Below, in pieces: positions 19,839-28,817 of a stretch of DNA of 64,000 bases (position 1 is its first letter; each line of letters begins with the position of its first letter). The stretch comes from Rubellicoccus peritrichatus. Lineage in GTDB: Bacteria > Verrucomicrobiota > Verrucomicrobiia > Opitutales > Cerasicoccaceae. Under the pieces are notes generated by a model. The model ran no database searches, was not told the origin of the DNA, and worked only from the letters and a program-made list of their open reading frames with translations. The DNA lies in contig NZ_CP136920.1 in the NCBI RefSeq assembly GCF_033100135.1, positions 2,723,001 to 2,787,000 on the forward strand, read 5' to 3'. The position numbers and the translations under genes are program-made.

Positions 19839-22800
19839 ATGCTTTCAAATCATCACCTTCCTCAACTTATTCTGAATCGAATTTTAGCTGCTGCGAATCG
19901 TATCGAAGCAACAATATGGACAGGTCGTCGGCCGGTTGCTGTGGCTGCGTCAAAGGCGCGGGCAAACCAGCTTCCCTTCAAGAATGGGATCGCCTTGGAA
20001 CTTGAGTCTGTAGAGCCTTGTTCCTATTGGGGAAAAATGTTTGATCAGCGCTGGTGTAGGGTGGAGCTTCCAGAAGCTGCAGATAGTAATACCTGGCTTG
20101 AATGGCGGGATCAAGGAGAGGCTACGTTGTATGTCGATGGGGATGCCTATTTCGGATTCAATGTTGCTCACCGGCGCTGCCGTTTGCCTGAGGGAACTCG
20201 CGAGGTTTGGTTGCAATCCAGTTGTATCCAAAGTGCAATCTGGCATCCGGAAGCAAACGGTATGGTTGCTGCGGGCAGTTATTTTGAAGGTGCTTTTGTT
20301 GTGAGGCGAGATGACGAGGCATGGGCTGCTTTCCATGACCTGAGATGTCTTTTAGATTTGGCTCTGGACCAGCGTACTCGTGAAAACCCTCAGATCCCGA
20401 AAGAACAGGGAGGGTTTGGGATGCAGCCGGTAGTTGATAAGTTTTCTCCGATGTATCGTCGGCTGTTAAAAGGGATGGATGATGCAGTCACTGCATATGA
20501 CCATGAGGGGCTTGCTGCATTGCGCAGTTCTTTATCCGAGCTCTATCAGGAAATGAGAATGGATAAGACATTTTCCAAGTGTATTCTGACTGGGCATGCT
20601 CATCTCGATCTTGTCTGGATCTGGCCTGAGCGCATGGGTGAGTTGAAGGCCGTGAATATCTTTGCGACTGTTGATCGTTTGATGGAGGAGTATCCCGAGT
20701 TTCGTTTCGCGTACAGTCAGCCGGCAAGTTACGAAGCAGTTGAGAAGCGTGAGCCGGATCTGTATCGCCGGGTATTGAAGCGAATTGACCAGAAGCAATG
20801 GGAAGCAACTGGGGCGATGTATGTGGAATCGGATACGATAATCGCATGCGGCGAAGCATTGGCACGCAGTTTCATTTTAGGGCAGAAGGGCTTCGAGCAA
20901 ATTAATGGAACGCTGTCTAAACTAACCTGGCTGCCGGATGTGTTTGGATATTCAGCATGTTTACCACAAATTATGAAGCAAGCGGGAGTGGAGTATTTCT
21001 TCACGACGAAGATGACATGGAATGCGGTTAATCGATTCCCTTACAGCAGTTTTGTTTGGAGGGGTAATGATGGCTCGGAGATTCTGGCTCATGTCACTCA
21101 AGATTCTGGTTATGTGACACATATGGGAGTCAATGATTTAAAAGCTCCAATGCATGGGAATCAGCAAGCGGATATTCATGACGAGTACCTACTACCCACA
21201 GGCTATGGAGATGGTGGTGGTGGTCCAACGGATGCTATGTTGGAGCGTGCTCGCCGTTTAGATGCTCTACCTGGTTTACCCAAGATTCAATGGGATCAAC
21301 CCGAGGCATTCTTTCAACGTCTCAATGAACTGCGTGAGCAGTTCCCGGTTCATCAGGGAGAGTGCTATCTGGAATATCACCGGGGGACTTACACGACGCA
21401 TGGAAATCTTAAGGAGAGCTTCCGTAATCTGGAGCGTGCACTTCAGCTTGCGGAGGCAGTTTCGGCAGCTACCGGCTGTATCTGGGAAATGGAGCATGCC
21501 TGGAAGCGCATGGTATTTTCGCAGTTTCACGACTACATTCCGGGTAGTTCTGTTTGGGATGTTTACCTGGAAGGTTTACCTGAGTTGAATCGGGAAGCAG
21601 ACACCCAACGTTCGTGTGCGGCCGATGCTTTGGCTGGAGACGATGGTGAGACTTGCGTTTTTAATCCTCATGCTGTTGAGATTCGCAAATGGATCACGAA
21701 GCCGGATGAGGCTGAACCAGTGTATGTGTCCATCCCGCCATTTTCGGGAACCAAGTTGTTGTCGGCCGAGACTGATGCTCCGGAAGCAGTTCAAGTTCAT
21801 GGACATCAAGTCTCGAATGGACTTGTTGAATTCAGCATAAATGAATCTGGCTGGATTGATCGTTTGGATTGGGAAGGTGTTACAGTGCCGTTGTCCGGAC
21901 CGATTGGACAGATGATGTTATACAAGGATCGCGCTGCAAATTTTGAAGCCTGGGATATTGATCGTCATGTCCTGAGTATGGGGGAAGTCTGTGAGGCCGA
22001 GGCTGAGGTCGTTGCCTTTACCGATGGTTCTCATCGTGCCGGTTTTACAGTAACTCGTAAGATTGGTAATGCGAGTGAAGCGAAGGTAACTTTTGCATTG
22101 GAGGCGGGTAGTCCGCTCGTGCATATAAGTGTTGATCTAGACTGGCAGGACCCTGAGTACTTGTTGAAATTACTCTTTCCCACAGAGTATGCGGCTGAGA
22201 ACGCCCGTTTCGGAATCCCTTATGGCAGTGTTCTGCGGCAGCAGGTGCCTAATGGTCTGCAGGCGGAGGCAATGTGGGAAGTTCCCTATAGCCGTTATCT
22301 GGCGGTTTTTGATGAGGGAGAACGTGAAGGTCTGTTTGTTGTGTCTAAAGACAAGTATGGTGCCACTGTCCGCGATGGTTGTGTCGGCTTGAGTCTTGTT
22401 CGTAGTCCGCGAGTAACCGGATTCGATGCTCATGCTTTTGCATGGCCTGAGCATCTTACGAGGTTGGACATTGATTCGCCTTATAGTGATATCGGTAGCC
22501 ATCGTATATCCTTTGCGATCGGTCGATACGATGCTGAGCTGCCGCGTGAGCGGCAACCTGCATCTTTAGCAGATACCTTGTACACAAACACAGCAATTTA
22601 CTCTGGAGGAGAGATCGCTCCTGTGATTGAGTCGCTTACGGTAGGAGACACATTGATCCCATGTTGGGTCATGCCGGCTGACAATGGCTTTATACTTCGA
22701 TTGCATGAAGTTGCCGGGCGCCGAGGTGTTGCTCATGTGAAACTGAAGGAAGGTTGGGATATGTTTCGAACAGATATCGGCCAGTCTTCTATGGAGCAGC

Positions 22801-22868
22801 TTGACGGTGAAATCAAATTTCAGCCGTATGAGGTCTGTAGTGTGCTGTTTAAACGTAGTTCTGACTAG
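19839..22868 (+). CDS. alpha-mannosidase, GH38
   Basis: 1009 residues, without a signal peptide, so cytoplasmic. The zinc-binding HAHLD motif is at 253-257 (HAHLDLVWIWPERM), and the nucleophile is Asp367 in WLPDVFGYSACLPQI. The alpha-mannosidase middle helical domain (HRGTYTTHGNLKESFRNLE) and C-terminal beta domains follow in the usual order. The enzyme removes terminal alpha-mannose from imported oligosaccharides by a retaining mechanism. It is divergent from an AraC regulator and convergent with a LacI gene. Bacterial GH38 members can act on several alpha-mannosyl linkages, so linkage specificity is open. Confidence 0.95.
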   Translation: MLSNHHLPQLILNRILAAANRIEATIWTGRRPVAVAASKARANQLPFKNGIALELESVEPCSYWGKMFDQRWCRVELPEAADSNTWLEWRDQGEATLYVDGDAYFGFNVAHRRCRLPEGTREVWLQSSCIQSAIWHPEANGMVAAGSYFEGAFVVRRDDEAWAAFHDLRCLLDLALDQRTRENPQIPKEQGGFGMQPVVDKFSPMYRRLLKGMDDAVTAYDHEGLAALRSSLSELYQEMRMDKTFSKCILTGHAHLDLVWIWPERMGELKAVNIFATVDRLMEEYPEFRFAYSQPASYEAVEKREPDLYRRVLKRIDQKQWEATGAMYVESDTIIACGEALARSFILGQKGFEQINGTLSKLTWLPDVFGYSACLPQIMKQAGVEYFFTTKMTWNAVNRFPYSSFVWRGNDGSEILAHVTQDSGYVTHMGVNDLKAPMHGNQQADIHDEYLLPTGYGDGGGGPTDAMLERARRLDALPGLPKIQWDQPEAFFQRLNELREQFPVHQGECYLEYHRGTYTTHGNLKESFRNLERALQLAEAVSAATGCIWEMEHAWKRMVFSQFHDYIPGSSVWDVYLEGLPELNREADTQRSCAADALAGDDGETCVFNPHAVEIRKWITKPDEAEPVYVSIPPFSGTKLLSAETDAPEAVQVHGHQVSNGLVEFSINESGWIDRLDWEGVTVPLSGPIGQMMLYKDRAANFEAWDIDRHVLSMGEVCEAEAEVVAFTDGSHRAGFTVTRKIGNASEAKVTFALEAGSPLVHISVDLDWQDPEYLLKLLFPTEYAAENARFGIPYGSVLRQQVPNGLQAEAMWEVPYSRYLAVFDEGEREGLFVVSKDKYGATVRDGCVGLSLVRSPRVTGFDAHAFAWPEHLTRLDIDSPYSDIGSHRISFAIGRYDAELPRERQPASLADTLYTNTAIYSGGEIAPVIESLTVGDTLIPCWVMPADNGFILRLHEVAGRRGVAHVKLKEGWDMFRTDIGQSSMEQLDGEIKFQPYEVCSVLFKRSSD

Positions 22869-22982
22869 CTGAAGAGTAATGCTACCGCCGATTTTGGAGG
22901 TGTGATGGCCTGGTCGTTTAAGCTGCAGCGTTCTCTCGAAACCGCTGATCTGGTCGAATTCGATTACAGTTTGCGGTGCCGT

Positions 22983-24035
22983 TCAATCCAGGTTGGGGAT
23001 TTGTAGGGTAGTGCCATCGTGCCAGCTGCCACGTATTTTGGTATCTGAAGAGTGTGTTGGTATGCCAAATTGGTGGATGCGAATCAGGCCGATAATTTTT
23101 TCAACAGCAGTGGCTCCTATGATTCGTCGGTTAGAGGACACTCCTGCCCAGTCCGTAACATCATCGTCTGTCGCAATATGAACGACACCTATATCCTCAG
23201 GTACTTTTCGACCAGATGCTTCGGCTGCTTCGACTAGTTGTGAGCTGTGTCCGATGATTACGCGAGGTTTGTATTTTGAGATCCAGTTCGCGATTGCTTC
23301 TTTTGCAGCAGGCCATTGCTTCTCGTTTCTTTGAGTGTAGAATAGTGGAGGAACCTTGTTTTGTTTTGCATTAGTGGCATAGGCGTACGTTGCTGCTGCT
23401 CGTAATGAGTGAGAAGAAAATTTATCCACTTCTTTCTCAAAGCAAATTCCAATGCGATGATAGCCATACCGCTGAAGCATTTTTATGGCAAGTAGTAGAT
23501 TATGGTAGGAGTCGGCCATGACTCGATGTAATCGAGGTGTTATTAGACCTCCTTCGATGGATACGGCCGCGAGACGATTCCAATCCAGTTTAAAACGTCT
23601 TGCTGGGTAAGTTAGGATAACCCCTTCGATGCCCCGTTGATTGATGATGCGCGAAATGCTTTTGGCTGTCGTCCCTGGAGTATGAGCCCAGATCTCGTCA
23701 ATCCGGTAGCCCATTTCGGCGGCACGCTTTTGTGCCCCTTCGAAATAGGGAGACAGGTATTTTAGTTCTTGCCATGTGGGAATATCGGGTGCGGTGTTAA
23801 TCCAAGCGATAGGAAGAGTTTCCTTGTTTTTGGTTTCACGTATTCTTGCCATCATTGACGCGATACGTGCATCAGGTGAATAGCCTAGGCGTTCGCTAAT
23901 CTGAAGTATGCGTTTTCGTGTTTCTTTGCTGACTCCAGGTGCATTGCGAAGTGCGTAGCTCACTGCCGAGCGTGAGACTCCTGCCTCTCGGGCAATTTCT
24001 CCCAGACTAGTCTTTTTCTTTGGCGAAATACCCAT
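22983..24035 (-). CDS. LacI-family transcriptional regulator
   Basis: 350 residues from the ATG at 24035; the frame stays open to a TTG at 24080 but the HTH begins naturally after this ATG. The lacI HTH occupies residues 9-30 (TSLGEIAREAGVSRSAVSYA) with a hinge helix near 50. The periplasmic-binding-protein-like effector domain follows (IEGVILTYP, YHRIGICFEKE, GVVHIATDDDVTDWAGV). Its length suits the family. It converges on the GH38 gene and diverges from the long prepilin/Exb operon. A 12-bp palindrome 55 bp before its start recurs before the secreted GH at 6471, hinting at a small regulon. Confidence 0.94.
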   Translation of the reverse strand: MGISPKKKTSLGEIAREAGVSRSAVSYALRNAPGVSKETRKRILQISERLGYSPDARIASMMARIRETKNKETLPIAWINTAPDIPTWQELKYLSPYFEGAQKRAAEMGYRIDEIWAHTPGTTAKSISRIINQRGIEGVILTYPARRFKLDWNRLAAVSIEGGLITPRLHRVMADSYHNLLLAIKMLQRYGYHRIGICFEKEVDKFSSHSLRAAATYAYATNAKQNKVPPLFYTQRNEKQWPAAKEAIANWISKYKPRVIIGHSSQLVEAAEASGRKVPEDIGVVHIATDDDVTDWAGVSSNRRIIGATAVEKIIGLIRIHQFGIPTHSSDTKIRGSWHDGTTLQIPNLD

Positions 24036-24089
24036 TTTGCTTAACTGAGATTTAATTCTTGCTTCGGTAATTACTTGCAAAATGAAAAG

Positions 24090-24101
24090 CTTTATGTAAA
24101 G
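24090..24101. promoter_or_regulatory. candidate LacI operator between LacI gene and the prepilin/Exb operon
   Basis: CTTTATGTAAAG, identical to 6384-6395. It lies 55 bp upstream of the LacI ATG and 65 bp upstream of the ATG at 24167, so it could affect either divergent gene. Position fits autoregulation. Confidence 0.4.
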
Positions 24102-24166
24102 TAAAAAGCGGATTGCCCCTAAGCAACGTTTGTGCGATCATTAGGTATTTGTTAAGCATAGCGTTC

Positions 24167-27100
24167 ATGGTTCGTAGTAAGATCCAAGCTGTGCTAAAGT
24201 TTTTCGTATTCCCCCTTACAATGTTTGTCCGCTTTGGGTCACAATTTACAGTTCCTCGTTATGCGTATAGAGGAAATTCAGGTTTTGCCCTGATTATTGC
24301 AATGTCGCTTATGGCATTTGTAATGTTACTGCTGTTGTCATTGGGTGTGCTTGTAAGGGTCGAAACACAGGTTGCCGTTACCAATATGGATAGGCAGTTG
24401 GCGGAGCAGAATGCTTTGCTGGCTTTGAATTTAGCCCTCGCTGAGTTGCAGAAGAGTGCTGGCCCCGATCAGCGAGCGACCGCTCCTGCGGTATTAGGCG
24501 AGGGCGCGACAGGGGTGACTGCTGCTGAAGATGCTAGCAACGGTCTTATATCGAACCCCGGGGCTGGGATGCGGTATTGGACTGGAGTTTGGGGGAATAG
24601 TAACAGTCCTCAGTCGTCATTTTCCGAGTCTCCTGATCCGGTGTTGCTGAATTGGTTGGTGAGTGGAAACCACGCCAGTATCGTTGCAGATACCGAAGGT
24701 ATGATTACGTCTCCGGCAGCGGCGCAAGCACTTGATTTTACACCCGCATCGTCGGTTACAGGGCTTACCCGTGCCGCGGATGCCACGACAGCGTTAAGTA
24801 TTGGGAGCACGCCTGCGGTATTGATGCTGGGTTCAGGGACTGCGGACAACCGAATTACTACGGACAACCCAACTGGGGCAGATGACTTTGTTGTGGCTCC
24901 TCTTGTTAATATTGAAGGGAACCAGCGCAAGGATGGCCGGTATGCATGGTGGGTTGGTGATGAAGGAGTGAAGGCTAAATACAACGTTACGGATTACTAT
25001 ATCGAAAATACAACACCTGATTCTGGGACATCGGTTAATAGCCGTGACAGTCGCTATCGTGTGCTTAGTTCGCAAAGAAACGGGATTGAGCGAATGACTG
25101 CATTCGGGGGGGCGAATTATCCATTAGCTTCTACGTCGAAATCCGAAGCCGTATACGGGAATGTGGCAAAAACCACCTCTATGTCTCAATTGCCAGTTGC
25201 TTTGACGGGAATTCCGTCCCAAAACCTAAAGACGCATGTTCATGATTTAACGACCAATTCCTTGGGGGTTTTGGCGGATTCCCAATTCGGTGGCTTGCGT
25301 CGCGACCTCTCATTTCATCTGGATCCATTGTCCGGCGACACATTCCTGAACGGGAGGAATATTCTTCCTGATGGCACTAGTCCAGTAGCAGATTTTTCAG
25401 GATCACAGTATACTGCTGCGCCATCGTTATTCTCTGAGACTGCTGCCAATGGGGGGAGAGGTTATACGGATTCAGGCGGAGACCCCTTGGACTTGAGTCC
25501 GCGCCTCGGGCCGAAGTGGGATCAGGTTAAGTCATTTTATGAGATTGCTTACACGCAGCCTACAAACTTGGAGGTCCAGCCTGTAGTTGATATTGATGTG
25601 AATCCGGTGAAAGTTCAGTTTGGAATCACACCAGTTTTCTTGGAAGGGCGCTCATTCTTTGCTGTTAAAGCTGGTCCTATTATTGATTTTTCTGTGATTT
25701 TTATACTTGGGAATCCGTATACTCGGCCCCTTACGGCTCCTGATGGATTGAACATCCGTATGGAACTTCATCCAATGGAGTATAGCACGGCTTCGAACCA
25801 GCGTAAACGAAGTGAGTTTGGATTACGTTGTGTGTATCATGATCAGGCTTCCAGTATAAGCGAGCCCGTGTTTACAAGGAATGAGAGTATCGAGTCATCG
25901 AATTACTATCCAATTCTTAAGCATGCTGTCCCTCCACATGGTGACCTAGGTTTGGCAGACCCGAATGCAGGAGTGCCAGGCGTACTTGATGATATCATTT
26001 TTCAGATACCTCCTGGTTTGTTAAATCTGGCACCAGGTGAGGCAAAAGCATACTGGATTGATTCCTCTGGTGCATCCTCTACTGAACTGATTAATGGAGT
26101 AAATTTCACGGTACTACCTCTAGAAGAAATGGTAGGGCTCTTGCTTCCATGGGGAAGCCATAATTGTCATTCTGTTTACTTAAGCAGTTCGCCGCTTTTA
26201 CCGGCAGGACTCTTAGACGGATCCGCAGCATTCCCTAATAATGCTAATTTTACAGTCGGTATTGTTGGTTCGGGAAAATCTACTCTTGATTACACTTTGA
26301 CAATTCCTGGAAGTCCGAAGTCAGTACTGCAAAAACTGGGTCCATTACGAATTAATTCAATAGAATATGACTTGCCGGCAGGTACTAATGTTTTCGAACC
26401 AACTCTTACCGAAATCGCAGGAATTCGAAATTATAGGGTTTTTGGTAATGATAAGGGTGCAGGAGCGTCATCGGATGAGCCTTTGGCCACTCATTCCGAG
26501 TCAAATATCCTTGGTGCAAACCAAATCGCCATGCTTTATCGAAACTTCAATCTGACACAACTAAAGCGGTACTTTATGTCTTTTGTGCGTGTGGATTATG
26601 AAAGTTTTGCTACGTCGACTGACTTTCTCCAAAGTCTTGAGATTACTGGCTCGACGCAGGCAGCATGGGGGGAAGGAAGTATCGGAGATCCGGCTCGAGT
26701 GCCTCCAGATGGAAAATACATACTTAACGATGTTCCAGCTGCAATGCGTAATGATGAAATACCAATTCACTCAATTGCACATCTTCAGCATTTGGATCTT
26801 TCGGCGGACGACGAGGCTTTAGGCGTTAATGCACAGCCGGGCCATATTGTTGGTAATTCACGCTACAACCGTTTTGTGCCGCGTAATGCCAGCCGGATTG
26901 AACCGTTGGATAATCACCGCGCCAAGTTAAATAGTGACCTCGTTACTTCAAGTGGTTTTGGTGATACCCCCTGGTGGTATGACGGCTATGTTCCTGCTCT
27001 GTCTAAGTCTGATCAGATTCGCCACTACGATATTAGTTATCTCTTGAACACCGCCTTGTGGGATACTTATTTCTTCTCTACAGTACGTCCATCCGGCGCC

Positions 27101-28090
27101 GGAGGGTCGCTTGCTCCAAGCCCGGCGAATCGTCGCATTGCTTATTGGGGAGATGTTACACCAACGCTCGGACAGTTGTTTGGTTCCGCGTCATCGACGG
27201 CTATTCCGGTCCCGGGAAATTTGGCTTCCGGTGAGTCGGGGCGGGTTCCTGCGGCATTTACCTTAATCGACGGTGCCTTCAATGTGAATTCGACTTCTGT
27301 CGAAGCATGGAAAGCCGTTTTGTCTGCCCATCGTGGGGTAGGAGTGGGGACGGATTCTGCAACAATTGAAAATGATTCATTGACTCCGTTTTCGCGTTCC
27401 ATACGACAACCTGGCAATGTTCAAGATGAATTGCCTTCGGCTGGTTCCGCAAAATCGGCGGACGAGACTTATACTGGATTGCGGGCATTGACAGATGATC
27501 AAATTTCAACTTTGGCTACAGAGATCGTCGCTCAAGTTCGGGCGCGAGGGCCATTTGTTTCGTTGTCTCATTTTATCAATCGAAACCTTACAGGAGCTGC
27601 AAACCCTGGGGATGAGATTGCTGATACTGGCCTTTCCGGAGCGATTCAGCAAGCAATTGATCGTTCGGGCGTGAATGCGAATTTGAACGAAGGATCCGGT
27701 TTGCCCCAAGTTGGCTACTCGCTTGGCCTTGATTATGAATACCCTGATGATCAGTATATGCCTGACGGTAATGATTCCGGCCTAAGTTCTTACATGGCTG
27801 CTCCGGGTTGGCTCAGTCAGGCAGATGTCCTGCAAACGATTGGACCGACGCTTGCTGCTCGCTCTGATACATTTCTTATTCGTGCCTATGGTGAGGTTTT
27901 GGGTATCGGTGGCGCTCAGGACGTAACTGCCAGGGCATGGTGTGAGGCAGTCGTGCAACGTCTACCTGATTATATTGATGATTCTGATTATCCTACAGTA
28001 GTTCCATCTCAAGCAGATCCTGTTAATCAGATGTTTGGGAGACAGTTTCGTGTCCTTTCATTACGATGGTTATCACCTGATGAAGTATAG
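24167..28090 (+). CDS. giant prepilin-like protein resembling Verru_Chthon cassette protein A
   Basis: About 1307 residues from the ATG at 24167 (frame open from a TTG at 24113; another ATG at 24221). A short basic leader ending SG is followed at residues 40-64 by one hydrophobic helix (FALIIAMSLMAFVMLLLLSL), then a polar segment rich in Ala/Gln/Leu (RQLAEQNALLALNLALAELQ). This is the N-terminal layout of type IV prepilin/PilX-like proteins and of the verrucomicrobial cassette protein A family, although Glu5 is absent. The rest is a large extracytoplasmic region of unknown fold, with no cysteine pattern or catalytic motif visible. It is the first gene of the packed operon to 35838; the other members of the known A-D cassette are not here. 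Confidence 0.8.
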   Translation: MVRSKIQAVLKFFVFPLTMFVRFGSQFTVPRYAYRGNSGFALIIAMSLMAFVMLLLLSLGVLVRVETQVAVTNMDRQLAEQNALLALNLALAELQKSAGPDQRATAPAVLGEGATGVTAAEDASNGLISNPGAGMRYWTGVWGNSNSPQSSFSESPDPVLLNWLVSGNHASIVADTEGMITSPAAAQALDFTPASSVTGLTRAADATTALSIGSTPAVLMLGSGTADNRITTDNPTGADDFVVAPLVNIEGNQRKDGRYAWWVGDEGVKAKYNVTDYYIENTTPDSGTSVNSRDSRYRVLSSQRNGIERMTAFGGANYPLASTSKSEAVYGNVAKTTSMSQLPVALTGIPSQNLKTHVHDLTTNSLGVLADSQFGGLRRDLSFHLDPLSGDTFLNGRNILPDGTSPVADFSGSQYTAAPSLFSETAANGGRGYTDSGGDPLDLSPRLGPKWDQVKSFYEIAYTQPTNLEVQPVVDIDVNPVKVQFGITPVFLEGRSFFAVKAGPIIDFSVIFILGNPYTRPLTAPDGLNIRMELHPMEYSTASNQRKRSEFGLRCVYHDQASSISEPVFTRNESIESSNYYPILKHAVPPHGDLGLADPNAGVPGVLDDIIFQIPPGLLNLAPGEAKAYWIDSSGASSTELINGVNFTVLPLEEMVGLLLPWGSHNCHSVYLSSSPLLPAGLLDGSAAFPNNANFTVGIVGSGKSTLDYTLTIPGSPKSVLQKLGPLRINSIEYDLPAGTNVFEPTLTEIAGIRNYRVFGNDKGAGASSDEPLATHSESNILGANQIAMLYRNFNLTQLKRYFMSFVRVDYESFATSTDFLQSLEITGSTQAAWGEGSIGDPARVPPDGKYILNDVPAAMRNDEIPIHSIAHLQHLDLSADDEALGVNAQPGHIVGNSRYNRFVPRNASRIEPLDNHRAKLNSDLVTSSGFGDTPWWYDGYVPALSKSDQIRHYDISYLLNTALWDTYFFSTVRPSGAGGSLAPSPANRRIAYWGDVTPTLGQLFGSASSTAIPVPGNLASGESGRVPAAFTLIDGAFNVNSTSVEAWKAVLSAHRGVGVGTDSATIENDSLTPFSRSIRQPGNVQDELPSAGSAKSADETYTGLRALTDDQISTLATEIVAQVRARGPFVSLSHFINRNLTGAANPGDEIADTGLSGAIQQAIDRSGVNANLNEGSGLPQVGYSLGLDYEYPDDQYMPDGNDSGLSSYMAAPGWLSQADVLQTIGPTLAARSDTFLIRAYGEVLGIGGAQDVTARAWCEAVVQRLPDYIDDSDYPTVVPSQADPVNQMFGRQFRVLSLRWLSPDEV

Positions 28091-28817
28091 TTTTTCATAC
28101 ATTCTTATATTTTTAGCTCCATCGCTCTTTCATAGTACTTTGTTAGGTCAGGGTGCTAACTTGCATGGCGGCGATTTGTACGAATTTCGTGTGGTAGGCT
28201 GGAACTACGCATTACGTGATATGTTTTATGAGGTTGATGGGGAAGTGCGAGATTTGCCATTGTATCGCAGGATGCCGAGTCCGCTTCAGAGCGTTTCTGG
28301 TGACGGAGATATCACCTTTTTTATTCCTTCAGAAGAGAATGAAAAGAAAGGCAAAAAGCCAATAGTCAACGTTTCACTGAACCCCGCTCCACTAAGGAAT
28401 CTAGTTATGATATGGCTGGACACGGAAGGCCAATATCAAGCTTCCATCTTACCTGATGATCCGAATTTTCCGGGACTTGGTCAACTTCGTTTAGTCAATC
28501 TTACAGGCCAAAATTTATTAATTCAATGTAACAAAGATACTCCTGTGCCACTTTCGCTTGGTTCCGAACTGGTCGTTGATGCAAATGATAAACTTGGCGG
28601 AGTTGGGGTGAAGGTCGCATTTCAAATACAACGCGAAGGCAATTGGAAGCTTGCTTGGGTCAATGGCATTGTAGTTCGTCCGAACGAACGTGTAACGGCC
28701 TACATTGCCAAGCCTTCTGAGATGGCAGCTCCTTTAGAGCGGATTAAAGAGAAGAAAAGCAATTCTAAGGTTAAACCATTAGAGCTTTTGGTTGTTCGGG
28801 ATGCTGTTTCCAAGTGA
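28080..28817 (+). CDS. secreted protein of unknown function, second gene of the prepilin/Exb operon
   Basis: 245 residues from the ATG at 28080, which overlaps the previous stop by 11 bp and so suggests translational coupling. Residues 1-24 are a signal peptide (FSYILIFLAPSLFHSTLLGQ). The mature part looks like two beta-sandwich segments with conserved-looking LRLVNLTGQNLLIQ and VRPNERVTAYIAKP; the last 30 residues are lysine-rich. I do not recognise a domain. Position between a prepilin-like protein and TPR proteins suggests a periplasmic or outer surface component of the same machinery. Confidence 0.75.
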   Translation: MKYSFSYILIFLAPSLFHSTLLGQGANLHGGDLYEFRVVGWNYALRDMFYEVDGEVRDLPLYRRMPSPLQSVSGDGDITFFIPSEENEKKGKKPIVNVSLNPAPLRNLVMIWLDTEGQYQASILPDDPNFPGLGQLRLVNLTGQNLLIQCNKDTPVPLSLGSELVVDANDKLGGVGVKVAFQIQREGNWKLAWVNGIVVRPNERVTAYIAKPSEMAAPLERIKEKKSNSKVKPLELLVVRDAVSK